From positions 17,934 through 81,933 of the forward strand of contig JBEKVM010000003.1 in the NCBI GenBank assembly GCA_049513975.1: a stretch of DNA of 64,000 bases, read 5' to 3'. Source of the DNA: JBEKOF01 sp049513975 (GTDB taxonomy: Bacteria; Verrucomicrobiota; Verrucomicrobiia; Limisphaerales; Palsa-1400). The position numbers were made by a program, and so were the translations under genes. Positions 34,159 through 41,529 of the stretch are shown here, one piece after another. Every line of letters starts with the position of its first letter. The first letter of the stretch is position 1. The notes under the pieces are model-generated. The model was not told the origin of the DNA. It ran no database searches and worked only from the letters and a program-made list of their open reading frames with translations.

Positions 34159-34175
34159 CAATATAATTGACACTA

Positions 34176-34799
34176 CTATTGCACTGGAATCCCTAACAAC
34201 TCTTCCGGCGTGAAGGGGTGGGGATGTGTCTTGATGGCTTCCCGAATGGTTTTGACCTGCTCGGGCGTGATCTTCGCAGCGTGGTTGCCCCACTGCTGGC
34301 GGACGTAGGTCAATACCGCTCCCACTTGCTCATCGTTGTAGTCGCCCGGCCGCACCATGGTGGCATTGAGAGTGACCGGGCCGTTGGGACCACCCTCAAC
34401 CCGGATGGACCCGCCCAGCCCGTTCAAAACAATGCGGACGATCCGGTTCGGCCCCGCCGCATTCAGCCAGTCCGATCCCGCCAGCGGCGGGAACTGGCCT
34501 TCCTTGCCCGCCCCGTTGGCTTGATGGCACGCAATGCAAGAAGCCTTAAACGTGGCTTCTCCCAACGCCAGATAATCCCCTTCCGGGTTGTGCGGCTGGC
34601 ATTGTGCGACTTCCTCGTACGACCGGAACGGTTCATAAACCTGCGCGTTAAACCAGCCGCCGTGGTCATTCACATAATTCATTCCCCAGTAAAGCAACAG
34701 GCCCAGCAGCAGGATGAGCCAGATCGGGACCGCCGACGGGCCGGCGACCGGCTCGTCTCGCTCCACCGGGGCGGCAGTCTCTGGGGGATTCTGGTTCAT
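34176..34799 (-). CDS. Membrane-anchored monohaem cytochrome c (CcoP-like position)
   Basis: The 207-residue product has an N-terminal membrane helix (VPIWLILLLGLLLYWGMNYV) and a haem c motif in KASCIACHQANGAGKEGQFP. The Met sixth ligand may be in LNATMVRPGDYND. It is the last gene of the act operon, after the CcoO-like gene, with a 63-bp gap filled mostly by a hexamer array. Cytochromes of this type are found in ACIII-oxidase clusters and would carry electrons from ACIII to the oxidase. One haem only, whereas true CcoP usually has two. Confidence 0.85.
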   Translation of the reverse strand: MNQNPPETAAPVERDEPVAGPSAVPIWLILLLGLLLYWGMNYVNDHGGWFNAQVYEPFRSYEEVAQCQPHNPEGDYLALGEATFKASCIACHQANGAGKEGQFPPLAGSDWLNAAGPNRIVRIVLNGLGGSIRVEGGPNGPVTLNATMVRPGDYNDEQVGAVLTYVRQQWGNHAAKITPEQVKTIREAIKTHPHPFTPEELLGIPVQ

Positions 34800-34805
34800 G
34801 GCGTT

Positions 34806-34858
34806 GCGGACTGAATCTTAATCTTAATCTTAATCTCTATTCTCAATCTTAATGCTTG
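34806..34858 (-). repeat. Hexamer array in the leader of the cytochrome c gene
   Basis: On the minus strand GATTAAG-type units run from about 34852 down to 34812 and end a few bases before the ATG at 34799. Confidence 0.85.
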
Positions 34859-34862
34859 CGGA

Positions 34863-35624
34863 TTACGGTTTGGCGGCATTCGTGCCGCCGGGCAGGGCGG
34901 GCACGCCGCTGCCCGCCGCCGGTGCATTGGCGCCTCCGGCCGGCGCATTCGTCCCACCGGCTGGCGCGTTGGTGCCGCCCGCCGGCGTGTTGGTGCTGAT
35001 GGAACCCGGCGGCGGCGGGGCTTCAAAAAGGTACGGCTCCTGGCGCAAATTCGCCACGTAGGCCGCCAGCGCCCACGCCGCCGGCCGCGGCACAATCTCA
35101 TAACCTTGCGGCGCCGCAACCCCCAAGGCCTCGGGCGATGGCGTCCGCCCGATCTTGCGAACTTCAAACAAATACTTGTAGGCCGGCATAATGGAATGAA
35201 CGGCGTCCAGATGATTGATGGTGCGCGGATCCCACAGCCGCACGAGCACCGCCATGGCATCCATGCGCAGCCCCGCATTGGCCAGGTCCGGGCCGACCCG
35301 CTGCGTGCCCAGCATCACGGTTGCATCATAAATGTAATCATGCGCCACGCTCCGCCGGATGCCCCAGCCGTGCGCGAGGTCCGAGCCTAACTCCTTCGGG
35401 CGGACCTGCTCGGTATGGCAATAGACGCACCCGCAGGCCCGGTACACCTCCGCCCCCTGGCGCGCCAGGCCCGGCGAGTTGTTGGGATACGGCGCCGCCA
35501 CTCCGCCCACCGTCCTGGCCTGTTGCAGGTTTCCCATTTGCGCCTGGGGTCCAAGCACAAATGTCACCCATGAAATCGCCATCGCGGCGAACAACCCCAG
35601 AAAAAGCATCGGCCCGTTGTTCAT
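34863..35624 (-). CDS. CcoO-like monohaem cytochrome c
   Basis: The product has 253 residues from ATG 35624. A membrane helix is near the N-terminus (LFLGLFAAMAISWVTFVLG). The haem c site is in ACGCVYCHTEQVRPKELGSD, close to the CcoO/FixO pattern G-C-x-x-C-H-S-Q-x-x-R-P, and the later VMLGTQRVGPDLANAGLR and IMPAYKYLFE segments also match CcoO. The tail holds four copies of a PAGGTNA heptapeptide. It overlaps the CcoN-like gene by 4 bp, so the two are coupled. Function: presumably electron transfer in the same complex as the CcoN-like protein. Confidence 0.88.
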   Translation of the reverse strand: MNNGPMLFLGLFAAMAISWVTFVLGPQAQMGNLQQARTVGGVAAPYPNNSPGLARQGAEVYRACGCVYCHTEQVRPKELGSDLAHGWGIRRSVAHDYIYDATVMLGTQRVGPDLANAGLRMDAMAVLVRLWDPRTINHLDAVHSIMPAYKYLFEVRKIGRTPSPEALGVAAPQGYEIVPRPAAWALAAYVANLRQEPYLFEAPPPPGSISTNTPAGGTNAPAGGTNAPAGGANAPAAGSGVPALPGGTNAAKP

Positions 35625-37072
35625 GCGCCCCCCTTTCGCATCCCGCCCCGGCGGCAACGGGCGCAGCAACCTTTCAGCAGCAGCGCGAAATTCAGCAGAA
35701 AAGCGATCATGCCCAGTGTCAACAATAGCGGCTCCAGCGTGCTCATCCGCAGCGCCATCATCGTGCCTCTCATCACCGCCGTGAACGAATTGGCGGGATT
35801 ATGGAACTCCACTCCCTGCCAGACCCCCGCCACCAGCAAGGCAATATATCCCATCACCACCCCCGCCAGCATCAGCCGGAAATGCCATCGGGTTAACCAC
35901 CCCTTCCACAGTCCGTCCGGCGCCGTGGACTTCGCATCGGCCAGCCGCGGCACGATGTAATAAATCGCCCCGAACATCGTCATCCCCACGAATCCGTAGC
36001 GGAACAGGTCCCGTTGCGCCGTCGTGAACCAGGTGAAATCGGTCAGCATCCCGACCGACGGCAGCGCCCCCGCCACCCCCTGCGCGCCGGCGACCACCCA
36101 AAATATCAAACCCGCGCAGGTGAAGCGCAGGCTGGGGTTGGCCTCGAGCGCCGCCGCCGGCGCGTCTCCCACCGTCAAATACAAATTCAGCGCCACCGCC
36201 GCGATGGGGATGATCGTCAGCACCGTCCCCACCAGCGACACGCTGACCAGCCAGCCCGGCAGCGGCGCGCCGCCGGGAATTCCGCCCCAACTGCCTGCCA
36301 GCGCCAGCATCCAAAACGCCAGCGCCGCCTGATAATAACTGTGCAGCGGCCGCCCGGTCAGTTTGGGGATGAAATAAAAAATCGGGGCCAGCCCGGCAAA
36401 TCCAAAAAACACCGTGCCCAGATTATGCTCATACCACCAGTTGACCGAGGCCTGGAGAACGCCCCGCACCGGCGCACCCAGCAGCAGCATCGCCGCCGTG
36501 GAAAAAATCCACGCAAACCAAAAAAGCGCCCCGAGCACGAACCATTGCGACGGATAAAGCGGCCCCGCCTCCCGCTGCTGAAAAGTGATGACCCCGCAGA
36601 TTCCAATGAGCAGATAAGACAACACTAAAAGCGGCGCGACGGCCCCCGGCATCTCAAACCCTTCATAGCCGGTCCCGCCGCCGCGCAAGATGGCCCAGAG
36701 GCCCGCCGCCACCGCCGCGTTCCAGCCCACCGCTCCCACCGCGGCCACGGCCGCTCCCGCCAGTCGCGTCCGGCCCAGGCGGCACAGCAGCCACAGCCCG
36801 GCTCCCAGCGCGGCCGGAACGCCAAAACCGTAGAGCAGCGCCGTATCCGCCGCCGCGTGAACCCGCCCATAAGTGAACATCGGCCCGGACGCCAGCAAAC
36901 CGGGGGCATGCAGTTTGAGCGAGCAGAGCAGCGCCAGCAGCGAACCGAGCAGGAGCCAGACCGCCGCGCCGGCGAACAGGCACAACAGCGGCACCGCCCC
37001 GGAAGCTTCGAGCTCAGTCCTCGAAACTTGCGGGGCAGCCGCGGTTGGCGCTGGTGCGGCAGAGACGCTCAT
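35621..37072 (-). CDS. CcoN-like membrane protein lacking most haem and copper ligands
   Basis: The 483-residue product has about 12 membrane helices and clear CcoN-type segments: REAGPLYPSQWFVLGALFWF, WWYEHNLGTVFFGFAGL, FYFIPKLTGRPLHSYYQAAL and MTMFGAIYYIVPRLADAKS. In active cbb3-type subunit I, the His pair of CuB follows in a THHL/PHHL motif; here the place reads LAGSWGGIPGGAPLPGW. The two haem His (H-x-H in a TIAHAHLG-like motif) are replaced by FTTAQRDLFRYG. The N-terminal haem-b His (GRLRPxHTN) is replaced in TYGRVHAAADTALLYG. Only the EHN His remains. It therefore cannot reduce oxygen in the known way. Start ATG 37072: the longer frame begins inside a heptamer array. Confidence 0.85.
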   Translation of the reverse strand: MSVSAAPAPTAAAPQVSRTELEASGAVPLLCLFAGAAVWLLLGSLLALLCSLKLHAPGLLASGPMFTYGRVHAAADTALLYGFGVPAALGAGLWLLCRLGRTRLAGAAVAAVGAVGWNAAVAAGLWAILRGGGTGYEGFEMPGAVAPLLVLSYLLIGICGVITFQQREAGPLYPSQWFVLGALFWFAWIFSTAAMLLLGAPVRGVLQASVNWWYEHNLGTVFFGFAGLAPIFYFIPKLTGRPLHSYYQAALAFWMLALAGSWGGIPGGAPLPGWLVSVSLVGTVLTIIPIAAVALNLYLTVGDAPAAALEANPSLRFTCAGLIFWVVAGAQGVAGALPSVGMLTDFTWFTTAQRDLFRYGFVGMTMFGAIYYIVPRLADAKSTAPDGLWKGWLTRWHFRLMLAGVVMGYIALLVAGVWQGVEFHNPANSFTAVMRGTMMALRMSTLEPLLLTLGMIAFLLNFALLLKGCCARCRRGGMRKGGA

Positions 37073-37155
37073 GTGTGGAAAATGCAAAATGCAGAATGCA
37101 AAATGCAAAATGAAGAATCGCGGGCTGGGCTTTCTTCATTCTTCATTTTTCATTT
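37073..37155 (-). repeat. Heptamer array in the leader of the CcoN-like gene
   Basis: AATGCAR-type units at about 37079-37115, followed by ATTCTTCATT-type units (37135-37160). On the coding strand the array ends a few bases before the start. It is the only clear heptamer array outside the phage-like cassette. Confidence 0.85.
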
Positions 37156-37524
37156 CTATTCATACGGGTTTTTCGCCACGGCGGCGGGCGCGAATTCCTT
37201 GGCCGCCCGGTTCGTCAGGACCGAGCGGCCCGCCGCGGGATTCTGCCATTCCTGCAAGATCAATTCCTTGGCCCGCTCCACCGGGATGCGCACAAATCCC
37301 TTCTCCTTGTCCGCCCACTCATACCCGTTGAGCAGCGGCGCGTTGGCCGCGTCGAACTCCGCCTTGATCTTCAAACGCTCTGCGGCGCGCGCTTGGGCCA
37401 GCGCGGGCGCTTGCGTGTAGGCGCGCATCAGCCAGACCAGCCAGGCCATCACTAAAAACGTTCCCGCCACCCCCAGCACCGTCAAGCCCTGGCAAAATCT
37501 CCCGCGGTTGGAGTCAGTGTTCAT
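37156..37524 (-). CDS. Small membrane-anchored protein of the act operon
   Basis: The 122-residue product has one membrane helix (GLTVLGVAGTFLVMAWLVWL) and a soluble helical part containing LLNGYEWADKEKGFVRIPVE and RAKELILQEWQN. Proteins with this G-Y-E-W-x-D...G-x-V-x-I-P motif occur in ACIII and oxidase clusters (and resemble a conserved segment of electron-transport assembly proteins), but their role is not settled. It sits between actF and the CcoN-like gene with gaps of 31 and 83 bp. Confidence 0.65.
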   Translation of the reverse strand: MNTDSNRGRFCQGLTVLGVAGTFLVMAWLVWLMRAYTQAPALAQARAAERLKIKAEFDAANAPLLNGYEWADKEKGFVRIPVERAKELILQEWQNPAAGRSVLTNRAAKEFAPAAVAKNPYE

Positions 37525-37554
37525 TCTTCATTTATAATTTATCAGTTATAATTT

Positions 37555-38799
37555 TTACTTCGCCACGGCGCTGGCGGGCGTGACATACACGTCCAACGCC
37601 TCCGCCATGCGCGGGTCCTGCAACGGATAGACCGGGTGCCGGTTGAGCGACCATAGAAAAAGTTTCGCGAGAAATCCCCCGATAAACAAAAGGCAGGCCA
37701 AATCCACCAGCAGCCCGCGTGTGACAAAAGGAAACGCGGACTTGAAAAATCCGTACGGGTGCAAACCGGGCATGATTTGGAACTCCAGGTCCACCAAGTG
37801 CATCAGCCAGGCCCAGGCGCAGATCGGCAGCATCGCCGCCAGCTTCAGTTTCACGTCTATCCGCAGCAGCGCCAGAAACGGCATGAAAAAATGGCCGATG
37901 ATGATGATGATCGCCCCCGTGAACCACCACGTTCCCTTTTCCCGCAGCACGTACCAGAACGTCTCTTCCGGCATGTTCGCGTTCCAGATGATGAAGTATT
38001 GCGCAAAGCTGATGTAAGCCCAGAACACGGTGAAGGCAAACAGCAGCGAACCCATCATGTAATACGTTTTTTCCTGCACCAGGTCCCGCAACGCCGTCGT
38101 CCGCTGCAAGATCAGCGTAATGACATACACCGTGGCCAGCGTGACCCAGACGCTCGCCGCGAAATACCAGACTCCGTACATGGTCGAAGCCCATTCATAC
38201 ATCAGCCCTTTTATCCACAGGATCGCCGCCAGCGTCAGCGTCCCCGCAAAAAGCATCATGCCCAGGCAGGAATAAAAACGCATCCGGTGCGTGCAATGGG
38301 CCGCTCCCGTTTTGTCCTGTTCCAGCGACCAGTGCCGCAAGCGGTTGGTAAAGAACCACCACACCCCGAAGCAAACCGCCGCCGCGATGTAAAAACCCTC
38401 CATGGTGAAGAGCGGATATTTGGCCGCCAAGGCATGATCCGGATGCCCCAGCTTGCCCATCCAGTCATACAGGCTCGGCGCCAGGACGGCAATGGGGACA
38501 AACAACGCCAGCATCGGCCAGCCCGCCAGGCAGGCCAGATGTTCGCAAAACCGCCGCGTCGGCACCGACCAGCTCGCGTCAAACAAATGATGCACCATCA
38601 CCAGAAACCACCCGCCCAGGCAAAGGCTCAGGTAAAACATAAACGCCAGCAGCCAGGAAAAGGCAAACTGCTGGCGCCCGCACGCCGCCGCGCCAATCGC
38701 CGCCCCGATCGCCCCCGCCACCATCAAGATCACAGGCACCTGCCGCCATTTGGATAAATCCAGCGGCGCAACCGATGAGGATGGAGTGTCCGTATTCAT
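37555..38799 (-). CDS. actF: ActF, quinol-oxidising membrane subunit of alternative complex III
   Basis: The 414-residue product has about ten membrane helices and is of the NrfD-like fold shared with ActC. Features seen are LCLGGWFLVMVHHLFDASWS, MYEWASTMYGVWYFAASVWV and FWAYISFAQYFIIWNANMPE, typical of the second NrfD-like ACIII subunit. ActF packs beside ActC and helps carry protons or stabilise the quinol site. It follows actE after 41 bp of mostly hexamer repeats. Assignment as ActF rather than ActC is from order, lower size and sequence. Confidence 0.92.
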   Translation of the reverse strand: MNTDTPSSSVAPLDLSKWRQVPVILMVAGAIGAAIGAAACGRQQFAFSWLLAFMFYLSLCLGGWFLVMVHHLFDASWSVPTRRFCEHLACLAGWPMLALFVPIAVLAPSLYDWMGKLGHPDHALAAKYPLFTMEGFYIAAAVCFGVWWFFTNRLRHWSLEQDKTGAAHCTHRMRFYSCLGMMLFAGTLTLAAILWIKGLMYEWASTMYGVWYFAASVWVTLATVYVITLILQRTTALRDLVQEKTYYMMGSLLFAFTVFWAYISFAQYFIIWNANMPEETFWYVLREKGTWWFTGAIIIIIGHFFMPFLALLRIDVKLKLAAMLPICAWAWLMHLVDLEFQIMPGLHPYGFFKSAFPFVTRGLLVDLACLLFIGGFLAKLFLWSLNRHPVYPLQDPRMAEALDVYVTPASAVAK

Positions 38800-38802
38800 G
38801 TC

Positions 38803-38848
38803 TTATTCCTAATCTTAATCGTAATCTCTTAATCTTAATCTCATCTCT
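38803..38848 (-). repeat. Hexamer array in the leader of actF
   Basis: On the minus strand GATTAAG/GATTACG/GATTAGG units lie at about 38848-38806 and end a few bases before the ATG at 38799. The array also covers the actE stop region. Confidence 0.85.
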
Positions 38849-39509
38849 TAAATTCCCCCCGTTTCGCCTCCGGCACGTCCTCCACCGTCGCCAACTGGCT
38901 CCGTTGCAAGGCGCGGATGTAGGAGATGATCGCCCACCGGTCCTCCACCGGAATCAAGGCCCCGTAGGCGGGCATCAGCGGCAGTTTCCCGACGCTCATG
39001 GTGTTGAACATCTCGCCATCTTTCATCTCCACCAGCCGCTGGGCGTGGAAATCGGCCATGCTGATCATCCCGTATTTGCCCGTGATCCCCTTGCCGTCTC
39101 CCGCCGGGCCGTGGCACGGCAGGCAATAAATCTGATAACGCTCCTGGCCCCGGTCGAGCAATTGCCGCGTGATCGCCAGCGGGCCGGTTTCGATGAAATT
39201 CGTCGTTCCCGTCATCCGCCCGGTGTTCATCGGCACTTCTTCATACGGATAAACCGGTTTGCCGGCGATCAGCACCATTTGCCCGTTGATTCCATAAGGC
39301 TGGCTCCGCTCCACCGTGCCTTCGGGCCGCGCCCGCGAACTGCGCCCGTCGGCGAAGAATTCGCTGCGCGTCTGCGGGCGCACTTTGTTTTGGCGCACCA
39401 TGTCCGCAAACAGCTCGATGGGCGGCTGGCGCGACTTGCTCCCGCGAAAACCGGCCAGGCCGATCACCGTCACGCCGGTCAGAAAAAAAATGAGGTAAAA
39501 ATAGCGCAT
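38841..39509 (-). CDS. actE: ActE, monohaem cytochrome c of alternative complex III
   Basis: The 222-residue product has an N-terminal membrane or signal helix (YFYLIFFLTGVTVIGLAGF) and the haem c motif YCLPCHGPAGDGKGI. Further parts, PEGTVERSQPYGING and YEEVPMNTGRMTG, are the GTVarG and PYP-lobe pattern common to ActE and related oxidase-associated cytochromes. It receives electrons from ActA/ActB or passes them on. It adjoins actD (stop and start share a base), so they are co-translated. Confidence 0.92.
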   Translation of the reverse strand: MRYFYLIFFLTGVTVIGLAGFRGSKSRQPPIELFADMVRQNKVRPQTRSEFFADGRSSRARPEGTVERSQPYGINGQMVLIAGKPVYPYEEVPMNTGRMTGTTNFIETGPLAITRQLLDRGQERYQIYCLPCHGPAGDGKGITGKYGMISMADFHAQRLVEMKDGEMFNTMSVGKLPLMPAYGALIPVEDRWAIISYIRALQRSQLATVEDVPEAKRGEFKR

Positions 39510-40042
39510 TATTCCTCGACGAATTCAACGTGCTTGCTCCCCAGCGACTCCAGCAGCTTGCGCGTCGCCGGCTCCGCGTATTTGGGATCGTTGGTTTCGA
39601 TCACCACGTAAAAGCGGTCGTGGCTGGCCAGCTTGAACCGCGCGTTCTTCAGCAGGGGATGATGCAGCCGCGGCAGGCGGTTGAGGAACAGCATTCCCAG
39701 CAGCGCTCCGAAAGCGCCAAACAAGATCGTCAATTCGTAGGACGGCGGAAAGGCGGAAAAGGGACTAAACATCGGCTTTCCTCCGATAACTATGGGATAA
39801 TCCACCGTGTTCATAAACCAGATCATGAGCATCCCGGTGGCGTAACCGGTGACGCCGCCGATGAAGGAAAACCAGCCCACTTTGGAGTTCTTGATCCCCA
39901 TCGCCCGGTCCATGCCGTGGATCGGGAAGGGGGTGAACACGTCCCAATTGCGGAAGCCCTCCCCGCGCACCTTGTCCGCCGCGTGCAGGATGGCCGCCGG
40001 GGTCTCAAATTCCGCCAGGATCGCGTAGGGCCGTCCGTTCAT
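39509..40042 (-). CDS. actD: ActD (DUF3341), membrane subunit of alternative complex III
   Basis: The 177-residue product starts at ATG 40042, which overlaps the actC stop as ATGA. It has the DUF3341 features: AILAEFETPAAILHAADKVR, the FTPFPIHGMDRAMG motif, and two membrane helices (WFSFIGGVTGYATGMLMIW and LTILFGAFGALLGMLFLN). The C-terminal part ends in KLLESLGSKHVEFVEE. ActD couples the membrane and periplasmic parts of ACIII; it binds no cofactor. Confidence 0.93.
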   Translation of the reverse strand: MNGRPYAILAEFETPAAILHAADKVRGEGFRNWDVFTPFPIHGMDRAMGIKNSKVGWFSFIGGVTGYATGMLMIWFMNTVDYPIVIGGKPMFSPFSAFPPSYELTILFGAFGALLGMLFLNRLPRLHHPLLKNARFKLASHDRFYVVIETNDPKYAEPATRKLLESLGSKHVEFVEE

Positions 40043-41529
40043 GAGTGGTGCCCTCCGATTTTCGCCCCGCCCAGCGGATGGTGCGGGTCGGCTTGCGGGG
40101 TCACGCCCTTGACCTCGGCAATGGCGATCAACGGCACGTAGCGCAGGAACAACAGGAAAAAGGTGAAGAACAAGCCAAACGTTCCCAGATATTGCAGGAT
40201 ATCCACCCACGTCGGGCTGTAATAGCTCCAATTGGACGGCAGGAAATCCCGGTGCAAGGAAACGACGACGATGACAAATCGTTCAAACCACATCCCCACG
40301 TTCACCAAAATGGAGAGAATGAAAACAACGATCATGCTGGTGCGCACCTTCTTGAACCAGAACAGTTGCGGCACCAGCACGTTGCAGATCAGCATCATCC
40401 ACTGCGCCCACCAGTAGGGCGCCGGCTTGATCCCGTAAAGCGGCCCAAGGATGTACGGGTCCGCCAAACGATTGTGCAGAAACAGGTATTTCTCATACGG
40501 ATTGCCGCCATACCAGGCGATGAAAAACTCCATCAAGTAGGCATAGCCCACAATCGAGCCGGTGAGCAGCGTCACCTTGCACATCAACTCCACATGCCGC
40601 ACCGTGATAATTTCCTCCAGTTTCAGCATCCGCCGCAGCGGCACCAGCAGCGTCAGCACCATCCCAAAACCGGAGTACACCGCCCCCGCGACGAAATAGG
40701 GCGGGAATATGGTGGTGTGCCAGCCGGGCAGTTGCGACACCGAGAAATCCAGCGAGACGATGGAATGGACCGAGAGCACCAGCGGCGTGGAAAGCCCCGC
40801 CAAGATCAGGTAGGCCTTCTCATAATTGCTCCAGTGCCGGTTGGACCCCGTCCAGCCCAGCGCGAACAGTCCGTAGCCAAACTTCCGCCCTTTCGTCGTC
40901 GCCCGGTCCCGCATCACCGCCAGATCGGGGATCAATCCCATGTACCAGAACAGCACCGACACGGTGAAGTAGGTGGACACGGCGAAAACGTCCCACATCA
41001 GGGGCGAGCGGAATTGCGGCCAAATGCCGTTGGCATTGGGGATGGGGAACAGCCAGTAGCCCAGCCAGATTCGGCCAATATGGATCAGCGGAAAAATCCC
41101 CGCGCACATCACCGCAAAGATCGTCATGGCCTCCGCCGCCCGGTTGATCGAAGTCCTCCACTTCTGCCGCAGCAAAAACAAGATCGCCGAGATCAGCGTG
41201 CCCGCGTGGCCGATGCCGATCCACCAGACGAAATTGACGATGGCATAGCCCCACATCACCGGATGGCCCAGCCCCCACACCCCCACGCCGGTGGACATCA
41301 GATACAGGATGCAGAGGAAGCACACCGTCATCATCGTCGCGCTGATGGCGAAACAAAGCTTCCACCAGAACTGGGGCCTGCCTTCCGCCACTCCGGCAAT
41401 GGTGTCGGACAGCCATCCGATGCCGTGCCCGTTGGCCACCAGCGGTTGGCGTTCCAACTCCACGGGCGGCGCTTGCACCACCAGCGGCGCGCCCTGCGTC
41501 GTCATCGGGGCTGGAGTCGCGTCCGCCAT
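40039..41529 (-). CDS. actC: ActC, NrfD-like quinol-binding subunit of alternative complex III
   Basis: The 496-residue, ten-helix membrane protein is the main quinol-binding subunit. Seen are GVGVWGLGHPVMWGYAIVNF, WWIGIGHAGTLISAILFLLR, FPLIHIGRIWLGYWLFP and LVLSVHSIVSLDFSVSQLPG, all standard for ActC, and WFERFVIVVVSLHRDFLPSN near the C-terminus. The quinol is expected to be menaquinol, in line with the mqn genes in this window. It is placed between actB and actD, sharing the start/stop overlap with both. Confidence 0.95.
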   Translation of the reverse strand: MADATPAPMTTQGAPLVVQAPPVELERQPLVANGHGIGWLSDTIAGVAEGRPQFWWKLCFAISATMMTVCFLCILYLMSTGVGVWGLGHPVMWGYAIVNFVWWIGIGHAGTLISAILFLLRQKWRTSINRAAEAMTIFAVMCAGIFPLIHIGRIWLGYWLFPIPNANGIWPQFRSPLMWDVFAVSTYFTVSVLFWYMGLIPDLAVMRDRATTKGRKFGYGLFALGWTGSNRHWSNYEKAYLILAGLSTPLVLSVHSIVSLDFSVSQLPGWHTTIFPPYFVAGAVYSGFGMVLTLLVPLRRMLKLEEIITVRHVELMCKVTLLTGSIVGYAYLMEFFIAWYGGNPYEKYLFLHNRLADPYILGPLYGIKPAPYWWAQWMMLICNVLVPQLFWFKKVRTSMIVVFILSILVNVGMWFERFVIVVVSLHRDFLPSNWSYYSPTWVDILQYLGTFGLFFTFFLLFLRYVPLIAIAEVKGVTPQADPHHPLGGAKIGGHHS

